This document shows, piece by piece, positions 25,018 through 36,634 of a stretch of DNA of 64,000 bases. Both the position numbers and the translations under genes were made by a program. Within the stretch, counting starts at the first letter, position 1. Each line of letters opens with the position of its first letter. Under the pieces are notes generated by a model. The model made no database searches. It saw nothing but the letters and a program-made list of their open reading frames with translations, and was not told where the DNA came from. The stretch is from Serpula lacrymans var. lacrymans S7.9 (lineage: Eukaryota > Basidiomycota > Agaricomycetes > Boletales > Serpulaceae): the NCBI RefSeq assembly GCF_000218685.1, contig NW_006763295.1, forward strand, positions 62,001-126,000. The letters are read 5' to 3'.

Positions 25018-25669
25018 AAGGATTAGCTATTAGTCGTAAGACTAAAATTAGCGGATGGACAGTGTTATAGGTACCATATAGTTTACAGTTGTTCGCACTG
25101 CCGATAGTTGGTTTTTTTGGGCTGCGATTTCCATAATAATAAAGGGTTTGAGTCGTTTATTTCTGGATCGTAAGAAACTCGTCAGTGTCGTATCATTTGA
25201 TCGTGCGGATGATGTGAAATAAAAACGTACTCAGGGTTTGGCGGCGTCGGAAACCTGAAGTCGAGAGCTTGCTTGGAAGAATTTTGTGAAGTTGCACGCT
25301 TGTCACGGTTGCCCTTGTGAATGTTATTGCGAGCATTCATTTCCGGCCGCTTGATGGAAATAGGAGCCTTACGATTGATCATTAAATACCAATCTGAGCT
25401 TAGTCTGGAAAGAATCTTGCTGTTTGTAATTTGTTTTGTTGGGAACATGGCCGTGGTGGTATACGAATGTCTATTATAACACAAAGACCACCGGTGAACG
25501 ACGTTACTGGTTGTGACAAGATCATCGTGATGACTGTGACTTTGTGTGACAGTTCCCACTCCGAAAGCCAGCCGAGTTCTGCCAGTGTCTTCCGCCACCA
25601 CAAGCAAAAGAAAGCGCCAGTCTTAGAAACACCGCCAAAACTGAATATCTGAGTTTTTGTTCTGGGTTT
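25018..25669. other. hydrophobin 3' region to LETM1 promoter
   Basis: No gene is supported with confidence. A 141-codon minus-strand frame (25607-25182) exists but has no recognisable motif. An AATAAT/AATAAA-like stretch near 25133-25142 may serve polyadenylation of the hydrophobin transcript. Confidence 0.35.
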
Positions 25670-27234
25670 ATGCTACGTTTATTGGGAAGAAATGTTGCGG
25701 TGGAAAGGTGCGTGCTCGGTCGTTGATGTTCTCAAGAAAAAGCTACGACGCAATACTTTCTAGATCTATAGTCCTGAGGACTCACTGGTCAAATACGAAG
25801 TGTAATATCGATACTCTCGTCTTGTATCCGAACACTTCTTTTGCACGGTTTGTGACTACGCCGTCTGCACAGAAAACTGCCAATCAAACCGATACTTCCC
25901 ACCCCCTTCCGTCGCAAACGCGAAAACAGAAGATAGACCTCAAACCTGCCCCAATAAAAGCATCTTCCTTGCCCCCGTCCTTTCATTCGACAACCAATCC
26001 AACGAAATCCACTCCTTTGCCCCACTCATCTAAACCTAAGCCTTCGCCTGTCGCCGTTAAGGCAGACACCACTCCGCCGCCTGGGGCTTCGGTTATTGAA
26101 CTTGCAAAATACGATATTGCGCTTGCTACTGCCCAAGGTGTACTAGAGGCACCTCCCAAAGACGCAAGCTCGTTCAAGCGGTTTACACACCAGGCTATAC
26201 AGCTTTTGGTGAGTACCCACTTTCTTTTCTGTATGCCTTGACTATGGCTTGTCCATTTGTCGTTCTCCCTTCTTTTCTCCAAATGATTCCTCCTGCTTCT
26301 ATCTCTACTGCCAGTAGCTATACACGATACTCCTACCTTGTTTGCACCATTTTCTCTCATTCTTTATAACTAACGCTATCTGCTTATTCCTAGAAATTCT
26401 ACTTCCGTGGTCTGAAAGCTATCAACACTCACCGCAAGCAAACAGCCGCTATCCATGCGCGTGTTCGATCCGGTGGTCCCGCTATATCTCGTGCAGAGGC
26501 ACGGTTCATAAGGACGTATAAGCAAGATGCTTTGAAGTGAGTCGTGCTGTATCTTTTCTTGCACCCAAAACTTACGCCTCCCGCCTTCCCCATGTTTCTA
26601 AAGACTCGTTCCATTCACTTTTCTCCTTCTCACTCTAGAAGAGCTCATTCCCCTCGTAGCGCTATATGCTCCTCGCATGTTACCTTCAACGTGCTCCCTC
26701 CCAGCACAGCACGATCGTATCCGTGTCGCGGCAAGAGAAAGACAACTCGACGTGTGGAAGCAGGCCGGGAACGGCGAGCTCTTCATTCGCGCTATACAAA
26801 AGGCCGAAGGAAGTCAAACTGAAGTAGTATCGATTGGGCAGAACGGCATTGTAAATGCTATGTGTGGGCTTCTAGGCCTACCGCAGTGGGGCCCTTCGAG
26901 TCTTTCTATGTGGCGACTACGTCGGCATTTGCGATACCTGTCGATGGATGACGCGTTGCTCCATAAAGAAGGCCTCGGAAAAGATCTCACTATGCCAGAA
27001 CTGAGCGATGCATTGTACGAACGGGGAATGTGAGTGTGCTCCATCATTTCTATTGATAACCCTCAACTCATTTGAACCGTCAGCCTTACGCAAACTCTTA
27101 CTCGCGAAGACATGGAAGTCCGCTTAAAGTGGTGGTTGACCTTCTGCGAGGGTGAACATCGTGATGAGGCTACGGATGCTGTGACCAGACGAATCCTCGC
27201 TGTTGCATTAGTTGGTGCACGTCGGTCTTGGTAA
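25670..27234 (+). CDS. mitochondrial LETM1-domain protein
   Basis: Five exons (25670-25707, 25764-26208, 26394-26536, 26604-27029, 27084-27234) total 1203 bases, 400 residues. The start chosen gives MLRLLGRNVAVERSIVLRTHW, an Arg-rich amphipathic presequence spliced across intron 1. A start at 25726 reading through that intron is the alternative. After a Ser/Pro/Thr-rich linker comes the LETM1-like core: FTHQAIQLLKFYFRGLKAI, RFIRTYKQDALKLVPF, then a hydrophobic segment (TFLLLTLEELIPLVALYAP) and MLPSTC. The terminal part is helical (ALLHKEGLGKDLTMPELSDA). The acceptor at 26603 is needed to keep the membrane segment; the more obvious AG at 26638 breaks the frame. LETM1 proteins act in the inner mitochondrial membrane in cation/proton exchange and translation support. 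This is one of the shorter fungal forms. Confidence 0.85.
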
Positions 27235-27620
27235 CCATCTGCTCTATTTTCTGCTAAAGCTATTAATACTGTGGTTGATGTGGTGGGGCCATTGGTTTTG
27301 GGGGTAATAATACTATTATAGAACTGGATGCGACCGGATTACCTGGCTCCATTTGTATCTTACAAGCATATATGTTATTTTCATCACTCCTCACCTCGTG
27401 GTATACTGTATTATCTTCCAGTTCCCAAACGGAAGAGAATGCCCTAGCGAATTACGGGAAATACTTGTACTCTTGTCTAAGCCGATGTCAAACGCACTCC
27501 TCGGAGGAGTTTTACGGCGTGCGGGCAACCTGAGTGTCATCATTCGTCAAGATCTGACCAACGCGTCACATCGTACACCTATTTACTGTACAATCGAGAC
27601 GTGGCTTTTAACTACAGGCA
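27235..27620. other. convergent 3' region of LETM1 and SKI3 genes
   Basis: The LETM1-type gene (+) ends at 27234 and SKI3 (-) ends at 27621. The space should hold both 3' UTRs; no further gene is seen. Confidence 0.5.
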
Positions 27621-30600
27621 TTATTGCATGCTGGCTCGCACATATGCCAATACTTCCCAGTTTCTCCTCCTCCAAGGAGTCAACATGATGTTTTTTTGTG
27701 CTATTTTCGACACTTTCTCCAGTTGCCTTTTGCCTTCTGGTGTTCCGTTCTCTCTTTCGGTTATAACCATCGCTTCAGCAACTGCGGTTAAGGCCAGCGT
27801 CTCACGAAGGTCTGTTATCGACGTGTCTGCCGCAGCACCAGATAGTAATGCATGCGCAGAGGTTGGCATACCCGTCTGAATAGTCAGAGTAGCAAGGTCA
27901 CGTCTAAGTTGGTTCCGTGCAGGTTCTATGAATAAAGATTTTTGTGCCTGTTGAAGCGCTTGCACAGTCTCACCCTATTAATTACAAAAATCGTTTGTGT
28001 AAGCACAACCGAAAAACCCGTTTCATAGGTTTGGTAAACCACGGCACATACCTGACCCAAATGGTGCCTGATAAGAAGATATCCTACGTCCCTTCGCGGG
28101 TCAAGGGTTTGCCGCTGCTCGAGGGGGAGAGCAAGAATCTCAGAAAGGGCAGCATCAACAAGCCCGTCGTCGGCCGTGAGGATGCCCATACCCGCAAGAG
28201 TGTTGATAGCCATCAAATTTTCTGGGTCTGCAGAGATACTAAAAAACACTGAATCAGACTGTTCTCTAGTATGGCAGGGGATATAAGACGCACCATTCCA
28301 GTAATAATGCTTTCGCTGACTCTTTGAATTCATCCGTTCCGATCGCCCACATCGTCTGTGCCAGCAATACGCTCACATGCCCACGCAGCAGAGCATCTTC
28401 CCCTGCTGTATCTAGGGCTCCCTGGAATGCTTCTAGTGCTTCTTGCAGCTCGCCCATTGCAAAACGTGCTAGTCCACAGCCAAACTGCGCGTGTACACGG
28501 AGAATCATCGTTTCACCTTGGCCGGCGTCGTCCTCAGGCAACAAGCCCAACGCACTCTCGAATGATTCTAGTGCCCCGCTGGCATCATGCAGCCCAAGCC
28601 TTATTCGCGCAAGGTTTGAATGTGCTATGACGAACTGCCGTTCAACAACTTGATCTTCTGATTCTTCGTAAGCCGCCTCGAGAAGGGTTATTGCGCGTCC
28701 TAGCAGGTCTGCTCCCAGTTCAAGCTGACCGAGGCGTTCACACACAAGACCAAAAAGGTGCTGTGCAGAGACGTCATCCGTGCGACGTTTGGTATATCGA
28801 TCGAGAACAAAGAACACAGGAGAGAAGGTGTCATAAGAAGGGACTGAGGATGCATTATTAGTAGCTGAGAATACGCGCGTCGCATAAAGAAGATCAGCTT
28901 CAGGCTGGAAGGCATATCAGAAATTGTACAGGCATGCACAAAAAGAATGACTTACAAGGTCGGTAGTAAGAGTAACTGTATGTTCAAGTAAGGCTCGCGC
29001 ATCCGTTTCATGTCCATTAGCCGTGGCTACAAGCGCCTGGCCCACCCAAGCAGTTGTGTAGTCAGGGTCTAAGGTTTGAGCTCTGTATAAAGCTTCGTTG
29101 GCCAGCTCTAGGTCATTGCGATATAAATAGAGTAAGCCAAGATTCGTCCAAGTAATAACACTCTATAGCAGTATGGTATGAGCATGACATTTATTTTTGT
29201 TTGCATCATCTGACCTTGGAATCGATTTCAAGAGACTTGATATAAGCGTGTTGTGCCGTCTTCGGTTTTGCAATGAAATTCAGAGCTCCCAGAGTATTCC
29301 AGTAAGTAGGATTTGCTGGCTCTTCTTGTAAAGCTTGCATTAGACACGTGTTTGCTTGCACGGTCACTTTTTCTTGTGCTTCAGAAGGACAATGAACCGA
29401 CCAGCAATTCAAAGCGATACCTAGATCAAACCACGAGCTGCCTGCTGCAGCCCCTTCAGTCGAACCAAGGCTTAGGCGATAATCATAAGCAGCGATCGCA
29501 ACTTCTAGGGCGCGTAGTCCATTAAGGGGGACGTCAAGTTCGATGGAGGCGGGGACCAGGATACCAGTAAGACGAGAACTTGTATGAGGCTTAACTGAGA
29601 GAAGAACTTCATTCAAAACATCACGGACGCTTTCCACATCCGTAAAAGATGTATGTTTGGACAGGGAAAAGATAGCATCCGCAGCAGTCTTCCAAGCTAC
29701 GCTTCGGTATCCTGAACTTTCTTCTACAGCTCGTAAGGCCACCCAAATGCAAGCCACGAAGGATTCCTCAGCCCTTGATAAAAAACCGGTAGTGCGTTCT
29801 TCGCGGCCAAGATCAAGATGAGTTTGTGCAACGGCCATCAAGACTACTATTTCAGAAGGCCGTTCATCAAGAATTGACTGGAATGATAGAAGAGCATCTT
29901 GGAACTGTGCAGTCTGGCGCTGGACTTCACCAATGAGATAAGTGCATATCCAATCATCTTCTCGCAGTTCCCGTGCATGGATAAGAGCTCTAAGAGCTGC
30001 AGCATGCCGACCGGCCTTGCTATATGCTTCACCTAGGCGAACCCACGAAAGCTGGTCGTCCGGTATGGCCCTTAGAGCCACCTGGAATGCCTGAATAGCA
30101 GCAGAGTAGTTCCTACGTGCCTGGTACAATTACTGAACACAAGGAGCAACACACAAAAAAAAAGTCTCTCACCAACTCAACAGAGCCAACCGCTTTCCAC
30201 GCCCATGCGTTGGTGGGAAGGTATCTACCTGCGATTACTGCATCATCTGACTTCATGCCAGCATCCAAACCACCCTCCCCTTCGATTGTTCGCCGAGCGA
30301 CCACCTCAACAAGATCCCACTCCCGCTCGTCAGCAAAGCCCTCTGCAAGTCTCCTAGCAGCGTCTGCTTCACGTGGATCAAGCTCGAAGGCTTTTTGAAA
30401 ACATTTTGAGGCTCGAGTAGGATCAGGAGGAGATACAAACTCAGAATAGTAAATGCCAAGGGAAGTATATGATGGAGCATAGACACTATCGCGTTTGAGA
30501 GACGTGATGAAGTATGTGTACGCTTCTTCGCGGTGGTGGTCTGACTTTTTGGTTTAACATGATCTGAATCCACGAGCAACATAGAAGAAAGGGCCTACCT

Positions 30601-32752
30601 CCCATGGCCCAATAACATTGTCCTATTCTCCACAAACATCGAGCCTTGTCTTGATCACGCCCTTCTAGGCTTTCGAGCGTATCGAGAACCCCTTTGAGAG
30701 AAACTGTGCTATGATCCAAATCATTCTTCCTCAAACACCAAGCATGCTCTTCCTTAGCCCGAAGTCCCTTCGCCAAGTCATCTGGACTTAGTTCGTCTGC
30801 TTTTGCAAACAGTTCACCAGCTTCATCCCATCTCTCAGCAAACTCCAATATATAACCCCTCCCCATTAAACAATCGAGATCGTTAGGATCTTGCGCAAGG
30901 ACGTCATCCAGAATAGAGAGAGCACGAGAGTGATGCTTGGGTGGGAAGAGGTGCACTAGGGATGTACCTAATATTACATTAAATGCTTTCCGAACTCTGA
31001 CATGATTGTGAGGTAAGGATCTCAGAACAACACTTGAAAGCTTACTGTACTAATTTCCTTCCTGTATTTGATTCATGCCTCTGGACAAGCTCCAGACCAC
31101 TCTCGGCCACTCGGATTGCACTTGTATAATCGAGTTCTTGCAGATAAGTATCCGCTACTATTCGATTTGCGACGATAGAATCTGGAAGAAGTGTAAACGC
31201 ATCCTGAAGAAGTCAAGTTAAGTCCACTTTCTCATCGAATGACAGGCAATGAAGGACCTACAAGAATGGTATCGTACGGATCTTCTTCACTATCGTCGCC
31301 AGTATCTTCTACTTCATCATCTTCCTCATTGGATAGATTTATTAAGTTATAGGCAAAATATCCTTCCAGTAATCGTGCTAGAGGTTTACCCGCAAATAAT
31401 TGTATGTATGTTTTCAGATACTCGTAACCGTATCCCTCTGCCAGGAATATCAGCAACCTTATGTAAATTGTAAAAGAAAACGCGATAAACTTGCCCAAGG
31501 TACTGCTATCTTTCCCTTCTAGGAACAGTGACCAGGCCAATTCGTCAGGAACGCTGATAGCGACGATACCGCCTACCAAACCATCCAATTCAGCGCCTAC
31601 TTCCGCTTTCTTTGCTGCTGATGCTCCTGAAAGAGAGAGCGCATAAAAGTACTGTTGCTTATGACGGATAAGCCTAGATTCGACATCGCGCCGTAGCTCA
31701 TCCGGTGTGTTAGGGTGGTTGAGGACTTCGTTATACAGGGTCAACAGCTGAAAATAAGATGAGATACGGGTTCGTGAGTACCAGGCAGATGATCCTTGCT
31801 TTAGAAACCCCCCAAACTTCTCTCTCGACTTCTTTCTTCAGCTGGTCTGGAGGAGGGGCGCCTAATCGTGTGCGCCGCTTGTCAAATTCACTCTTGATTG
31901 TTGTTTCTTCCTGTTTCTCTGTCAGTGTGATAATTTCTTGTAAGGTAGGCAACGAATCAAGGAGTGCGATTTGAGTGACATGCGTCGAAGATGCGGTGGG
32001 ACTGGTGGGATCAGGTGGAGGCAAAGCCGACAAAACAGGATAATACGGCGACTCAGGGAGTAGGAGTGATAGTGAACTAATGATCTGTATGATAAGATGT
32101 AAGATTTAGAACAATCACGACTGAGGGCATGTACGCATCATACCTGCTCTCGAGTACCTTGGTCGCGACACAGCTCGATGTATTTCTGTAAAGTCTCAGC
32201 GCACTTCGTGGCGTCATTACTGTATAACGGAGTGAGTACCCCATTGCTATCATTGTTTCAGTTCTCACACACCTACGCGCAAACCGGTCCATCAAATTCA
32301 GAAGGGTATCTGTTAATTTACTCCACTGCTCATGGCGTTCGTACAGTCTAGATATGCCCTAGTATGATCCGTTTGAATCATAGCAGATATTTGAATGGTA
32401 TCTGGACACTGACCTGCCAGGCTAGAATCTGGTCCGAGTTCAATTCAATTGCCTTGCGATAGAACTATAACGGGAAAGGTCAGCGCCTTTACGAACTTCA
32501 TCTTTATCGACCCAAGTTTACTTGCTCGCTCTTTTCATACTGGTTTAGCTCCAGTGATGCGAGACCTAAGAATACATGTCTGTGTCACAAGTATATCAGC
32601 CAATCCCAGACAACCTTCTGATGGACGTACGCATTATAATTGTCAGGTTCATAATCAAGAACCTGACTAGCAGCTTCGCGGGCTATTTCATATTGTTTCT
32701 TCCCTAAAGCTTCCCTTGCCGCCTTTAGTTTTGCTTTGGCAAACGAGGACAT
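27621..32752 (-). CDS. SKI3: Superkiller protein 3 (Ski3/TTC37-like TPR scaffold)
   Basis: A many-exon gene encoding roughly 1350-1400 residues, close to the family size. The start (MSSFAKAKLKAAREALGKKQYE) continues as ASQVLDYEPDNYNAHVFLGLASLELNQYEKSEQ, the typical Ski3 N-terminal TPR. The first exon is 32752-32631. TPR units recur throughout, for example DVLAQDPNDLDCLMGRGYIL, DDQLSWVRLGEAYSKAGRH, DSKSVITWTNLGLLYLYRNDLE and DPENLMAINTLAGMGILTADD. The last exon, 27621-27965 at most, ends WRRRNWEVLAYVRASMQ, again as in Ski3. Ski3 scaffolds the Ski2 helicase and Ski8 in the cytosolic complex that feeds mRNA to the exosome for 3'-5' decay and antiviral RNA surveillance. Not every internal junction was traced base by base. 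The start is only about 110 bases from the first ATG of a possible plus-strand gene, implying a shared promoter. Confidence 0.9.
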
Positions 32753-33008
32753 CACTTTGGAGCGACAACGATAAGCTTTCGAGCTCAAGCTTTCCGGTTA
32801 AAGCAGACAATATCAATATTGTACAGAAAGGTAACGTTCGACGGATGACAGTAAGACTCCAATGATGCTTAACGAAATTCCATGTAAGAACTGCCGATCT
32901 CCGACTGTCTTCCGACCTTTCATATTCACACCCCGTCCAGGTATTCCCGCTGGGTTAGTTCACCCTCTATACTTTCCAGAATACTCAACCTTTGGTGAGG
33001 CCCGTCGA

Positions 33009-33280
33009 CGGTCTGGAAATTTGGAACCCTGTAAGCATGTGGTTGAAACCAACAGTATTATAAGACTAATCGACTCTGCAGCTACTGCGCGATACTTATG
33101 TATAAATGGGATCCTATCCACGTAACTGACGACTTGGCCTTTTGGGCCGATCGTTTCGACTCTTTCAACCAGTCATTGAAAAAGGTCCAGGGCGGCAACA
33201 TGGATCAAGTGAAAGAGCAATGTAAAGCTACGGTAAGAACCCCGGACGGTGATACCGAACTTCCATTGAATCAGGAATAA
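33009..33280 (+). CDS. possible small gene, structure unresolved
   Basis: A 60-codon frame at 33098-33280 (MYKWDPIHVTDDLAFWADRFD) ends at a TAA in 33278-33280. With an intron at about 33033-33081 (GTAAGC...CTGCAG) it extends upstream in frame as ARPSTVWKFGTLYCAIL, giving a weak hydrophobic helix followed by an acidic tail. Further 5' exons toward 32862 are plausible, but I could not find a combination that keeps frame from an ATG. The amino-acid composition looks more protein-like than chance frames nearby. No family recognised; existence is tentative. Confidence 0.35.
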
Positions 33281-33737
33281 GCTTTGAGCTTTGCTTCTTG
33301 TTTTATCCATGTATTTTCCTCGTTATACACATTCTACTAAATGTATAGCCGAACGACGGAGGAATGCCCAATACGCAAACACGTTCGTCCACAAATGATG
33401 ACTCTGTATCCGCAATACTTGCTCGCCAACCAGGGACAGGGGACATTCTTTGATTATACAACATACTTGAACAAATGACTTCCATCTTAAGGCACGACTT
33501 GCTACTATAACTATACATTCTCGCCGGGAAATACACATGGCACCAACTGATTCGCCACAACAGTAATCTAGTCACTGATGCTATCTTCCGAATGACTCGA
33601 GGGGTTCAGATCAATTGGAGTTTGAGAGTGAGGAACGCGTCATAACCCGCTTAGGTCGGCAGTTTCTCCGCACATATTTAATTGGATGTGTTCTGGCAGA
33701 CATCGGACAAGCAATACTCGATCCCGATCCTCTACTC
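33281..33737. other. GST upstream region
   Basis: No gene recognised between the tentative small gene and the GST start; frames here are short and motif-free. It presumably carries the GST promoter. Confidence 0.4.
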
Positions 33738-34575
33738 ATGTCTCAACCAATTATACTATACGATATCCCAAATCAAGTGGCCGGAAAACCATTGTCTGGC
33801 AACACATTGAAAGCAAGGTAAGTAACGCAAGCAACATCACCATTTTACCCACCGAGTACAGATGACTTACATTCGCTGTTGCAGGTACACACTTGCCTAC
33901 AAAGGCTTGGCCTTCAAAACCGTCTGGATTGAATTACCTGACATCGCGAAGCGGATGAAAGCCATCGACGCAAAGCCTACTGGGCATAAGCCTGACGGAA
34001 GCGATTCGTATACCCTCCCCGTCATCCAGGACCCTTCTACAGGTGTTGTTGTCTCCGATTCTTTCGCTATCGCAGAATATCTCGAGAAGACCTATCCGTC
34101 CAAACCCACATTGTTTCCTCACGATAGCGTGGCTCTTATCAGCGTCTTTGACTCTGCCCTCATGAAATCTCTGGTCCCGATGTTACAGATAATAGCTGTT
34201 ATTGTCTCCGCGAAGTTAAACCCCATAAGTGCAGAACATTTCAAGAAAGATACTGCGAAGAGACTCGGTGCCAAGTGGGAGGATATTTCGCCCGAAGGTC
34301 CACGACGCGAACAGGATTGGAAAAACGTAAAGGAGGTTCTTGGGATCATTGATGGATGGTATTCGAAGAGCGATGGTAAACATATAATGAGAGATACATT
34401 TTCTTATGCAGATATCATCGTGGGTGCGTGGGTGAGGTGCTTCAATGGGGTGTTCGAAGGGGAAAAATGGGAGGAAATGAGGTCTTGGCATGATGGACGC
34501 TGGGGCAAAATAGCTGAGGAGACTAACAAGTATCTCAATCAATCTGGACTAGTGAATGAAAAAAGAGTTCTGTGA
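33738..34575 (+). CDS. glutathione S-transferase, resembling fungal FuA class
   Basis: Two exons (33738-33817, 33885-34575) encode 256 residues. The N-terminal thioredoxin-like domain reads MSQPIILYDIPNQVAGKPLS, NTLKARYTLAYKGLAFKTVWI, then YTLPVIQDP with the cis-proline of the glutathione site (VI after LP), and SDSFAIAEYLEKTYP, where the SDS motif contacts the glutamyl part of glutathione. A helical C-terminal domain follows (YADIIVGAWVRCFNGVF with the usual N-capping-type motif). The opening LYDIP and the length are like the FuA GSTs enlarged in wood- and litter-decay fungi, which bind and detoxify aromatic and terpenoid compounds. No secretion signal is present, so it is probably cytosolic. 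Class assignment is from recall; the GST fold is clear. Confidence 0.88.
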
Positions 34576-35099
34576 TTAACCAATGAATCTACCTCACCTC
34601 TGCGCCACGGTGTCGAGACATTTTACAATAACCCAATGTCACGGGTGTAAATGTTGTACCGATCAGTTGGTAGATTAGGTGCTACACCAACCTTCATTAT
34701 ACCATCCTGATTTCTCAGCACCTATCGTTCAGGGTGACAGTGTAAAGTGAACATATTAGGAGACGAAACCGAGCAAAAGATAGTCTAAGTATGTGAAGCC
34801 ATTGACAACAAGGAATGATTTCTTGAATTTCGTCTGGCACATCCGAAATAACGAACCAGCGTGACTGTTGGCGTCATTCCAACTCAAGCCCTTGGGTGCG
34901 TGCACTATCAGCCTTGAAGAGAATAGTCCCAAGTTAATGCCATACATGCGAAGTTTTACGACCAGTATAATAACTAATACTGACAGTATAAGTTGTGAGG
35001 AGAACGCAATGACTAAGCAAGACCGTGGCAGCACTGCTTTTACCGTGACTGTTATAGTCAACAAGTACTCGATAGTCTAGCAATCCGGAAGACATTCGT
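34576..35099. other. intergenic region
   Basis: Between two co-directional plus-strand genes. No coding or RNA feature recognised. Confidence 0.4.
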
Positions 35100-36007
35100 A
35101 TGCTCAATACCATGATTCCTAGGCATTATATGCCCATGGTACCTACAGCTTTCTTTTTACAAGTAAAGGGAATGGGTCGTCCCCGCGGCTTTGAGATGCT
35201 TCCAGATTTCTTCAACCTCGCCGAACAACGTATCCTACTGGCCGCTGCTTTGCAAAAACTCAACTCAAGTGAGAGCCGACACGTTCGAAAGCGCCAGAAA
35301 GCCTTCGAAAAGCAGAGAAAGCCTTTGGGGGAAGCATCATCCATACAGGATATGTTTCTACCCGATGACCATTACACTTTCGAGCAGGTCCGTCCGCACG
35401 TATTCAGATTGCGTATTCGCACTAACGGTTTGATAGGGACATTATGACAATGTCATTCATGGTTATCGTGAAATGCATGTCTCGTCCTGGCCCGTCGAAG
35501 AAAATCTCGGTCTCTCTTTGATATTCGATCGACTACAGGAAATATATCCGAGCCAAGACACTCAGACACATTTGCTACATCTTTCGTCCACCGGAAAGAT
35601 CCTACCCCATGTAGATAATGTCGAAGCCAGTGGATCCTGGATCCTTGGGATCAGTTTGGGAGCTGAGAGAATTATGCATATGGAGTCGACAGAAGATCCG
35701 CAAGATACGTTTGACACTTTGTTGCCATCCGGTTCCGTTTATATACAGAGGTTCGTTTCGTCTCTGTTTGCTGCGCTTTCTTCGCGCTCTAACTATACAT
35801 ACGTTGGTTTGGGCTGCAGAGATGCTGTACGTTTCGGATATAAGCACTCCATCCTGTTCAAGGGCGAGTTTCGTGGACTTAACGTCGGAGGCGGCCAGCG
35901 CTTGAGCATGATGGTTAGAGTAAGTTGCTCTCGTATATTTATATTTAATGTAGATCTATCTCCTCACCTTCGATAATCAGGATCGTAAACCGCCAATAGC
36001 GTTGTAA
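35100..36007 (+). CDS. ALKBH7: ALKBH7-like 2-oxoglutarate/Fe(II) dioxygenase
   Basis: Four exons (35100-35387, 35437-35750, 35820-35919, 35981-36007) total 729 bases, 242 residues. The jelly-roll core shows the metal site HVD (His154, Asp156), the distal His (His210 in YKHSIL), and the 2-oxoglutarate-binding Arg (RLSMMVR, Arg228/Arg234). Other family landmarks are DDHYTFEQGHYDNVIHGYRE, SGSWILGISLGAERIM and LLPSGSVYIQRDAVR. This order and size match ALKBH7, a mitochondrial AlkB homologue linked in animals to programmed necrosis, RNA/protein modification and fatty-acid metabolism. The first ATG (35100) gives MLNTMIPRHYMPMVPTAFF; a further upstream exon with a stronger presequence cannot be excluded. 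The last exon has only nine codons. Confidence 0.8.
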
Positions 36008-36137
36008 AGAATACAAATACCAGCAGGGGTGTGTGTCAGCAAAGGAGTCTTGATCTCAGCCATTGAGCATCAACGTCCTAGTCCATTCAGGAGCTCGAAA
36101 TAGCATCCTCAAGGTGGCAGTGATGTCTCCCAACAAT

Positions 36138-36534
36138 TATTTTCCTTCCCAAGTAAGGGCAAGCCAGCGCAAAGCAATGTCAGACTCTCCCTTCCACTCG
36201 TTCAGTGATTCTTCAACCAACTTCGTTCCTGCAGCCGAGTGGGTGCCAGTCATAATAATCATCGTGATCTTCAAGTTCCAGATGTGTCTGGACGTGTAGT
36301 AACGTCAATTCTAGATAGGAATCTACCGGGCCGTCCAAGCTAAGAGCATCTTCATGTTTCTTGAGGTTCCGATGAAGGTCAAAAAGGGGGAAATGTCCTG
36401 TTTTCCAGTCTCTTCCCGCCTTGACTGGACAGCAGCGCCATCCAGCACCTTTGGAAAGCATCTCTGCCGCCTTGACGGTAAAGTTTCTCGCGCTCATCCT
36501 TCAGGGATTCTAAATCCGGGAGAATGACAGACAG
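36138..36534 (-). pseudogene. decayed, internally deleted copy of the neighbouring 1670-residue gene
   Basis: Reading on the minus strand, a first segment (LSVILPDLESLKDEREKLYR) matches LPAVLPFLESLGEERERLYK of the large gene. After a frame change it continues as KKHEDALSLDGPVDSYLELTLL and HVQTHLELEDHDDYYDWHPL, matching QKHEAHLDLTGPLGSYLEAV and SQTHLEDHEDCYDWHPL. Immediately after WHPL it jumps to GTKLVEESLNEWKGESDIALR WLALTW, which matches the extreme C-terminus of the same large gene (GTKLVEELMSEWVEDPDGALR). More than 2 kb of parent sequence is missing at the join near 36232. Stops and at least two frame changes make it non-functional. Confidence 0.85.
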
Positions 36535-36634
36535 CAGCCACCCCCTGTCGGGTCAAACGGAATAATATAGCTTGCGTCGAGAATTAATATCATGATATTG
36601 AAGCATTTCAACTATTACGATGCAAATCACATCA

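Noticed and set aside
25182..25607. 141-codon minus-strand frame between hydrophobin and LETM1 genes
   Set aside because: No recognisable motif, and no supporting splice structure. Composition looks like chance; a real small gene is not excluded.
26537..26638. Apparent frameshift and missing membrane segment in the LETM1-domain gene
   Set aside because: Using the acceptor at 26603 instead of 26638 restores the frame and supplies LVPFTFLLLTLEE, so the gene is intact.
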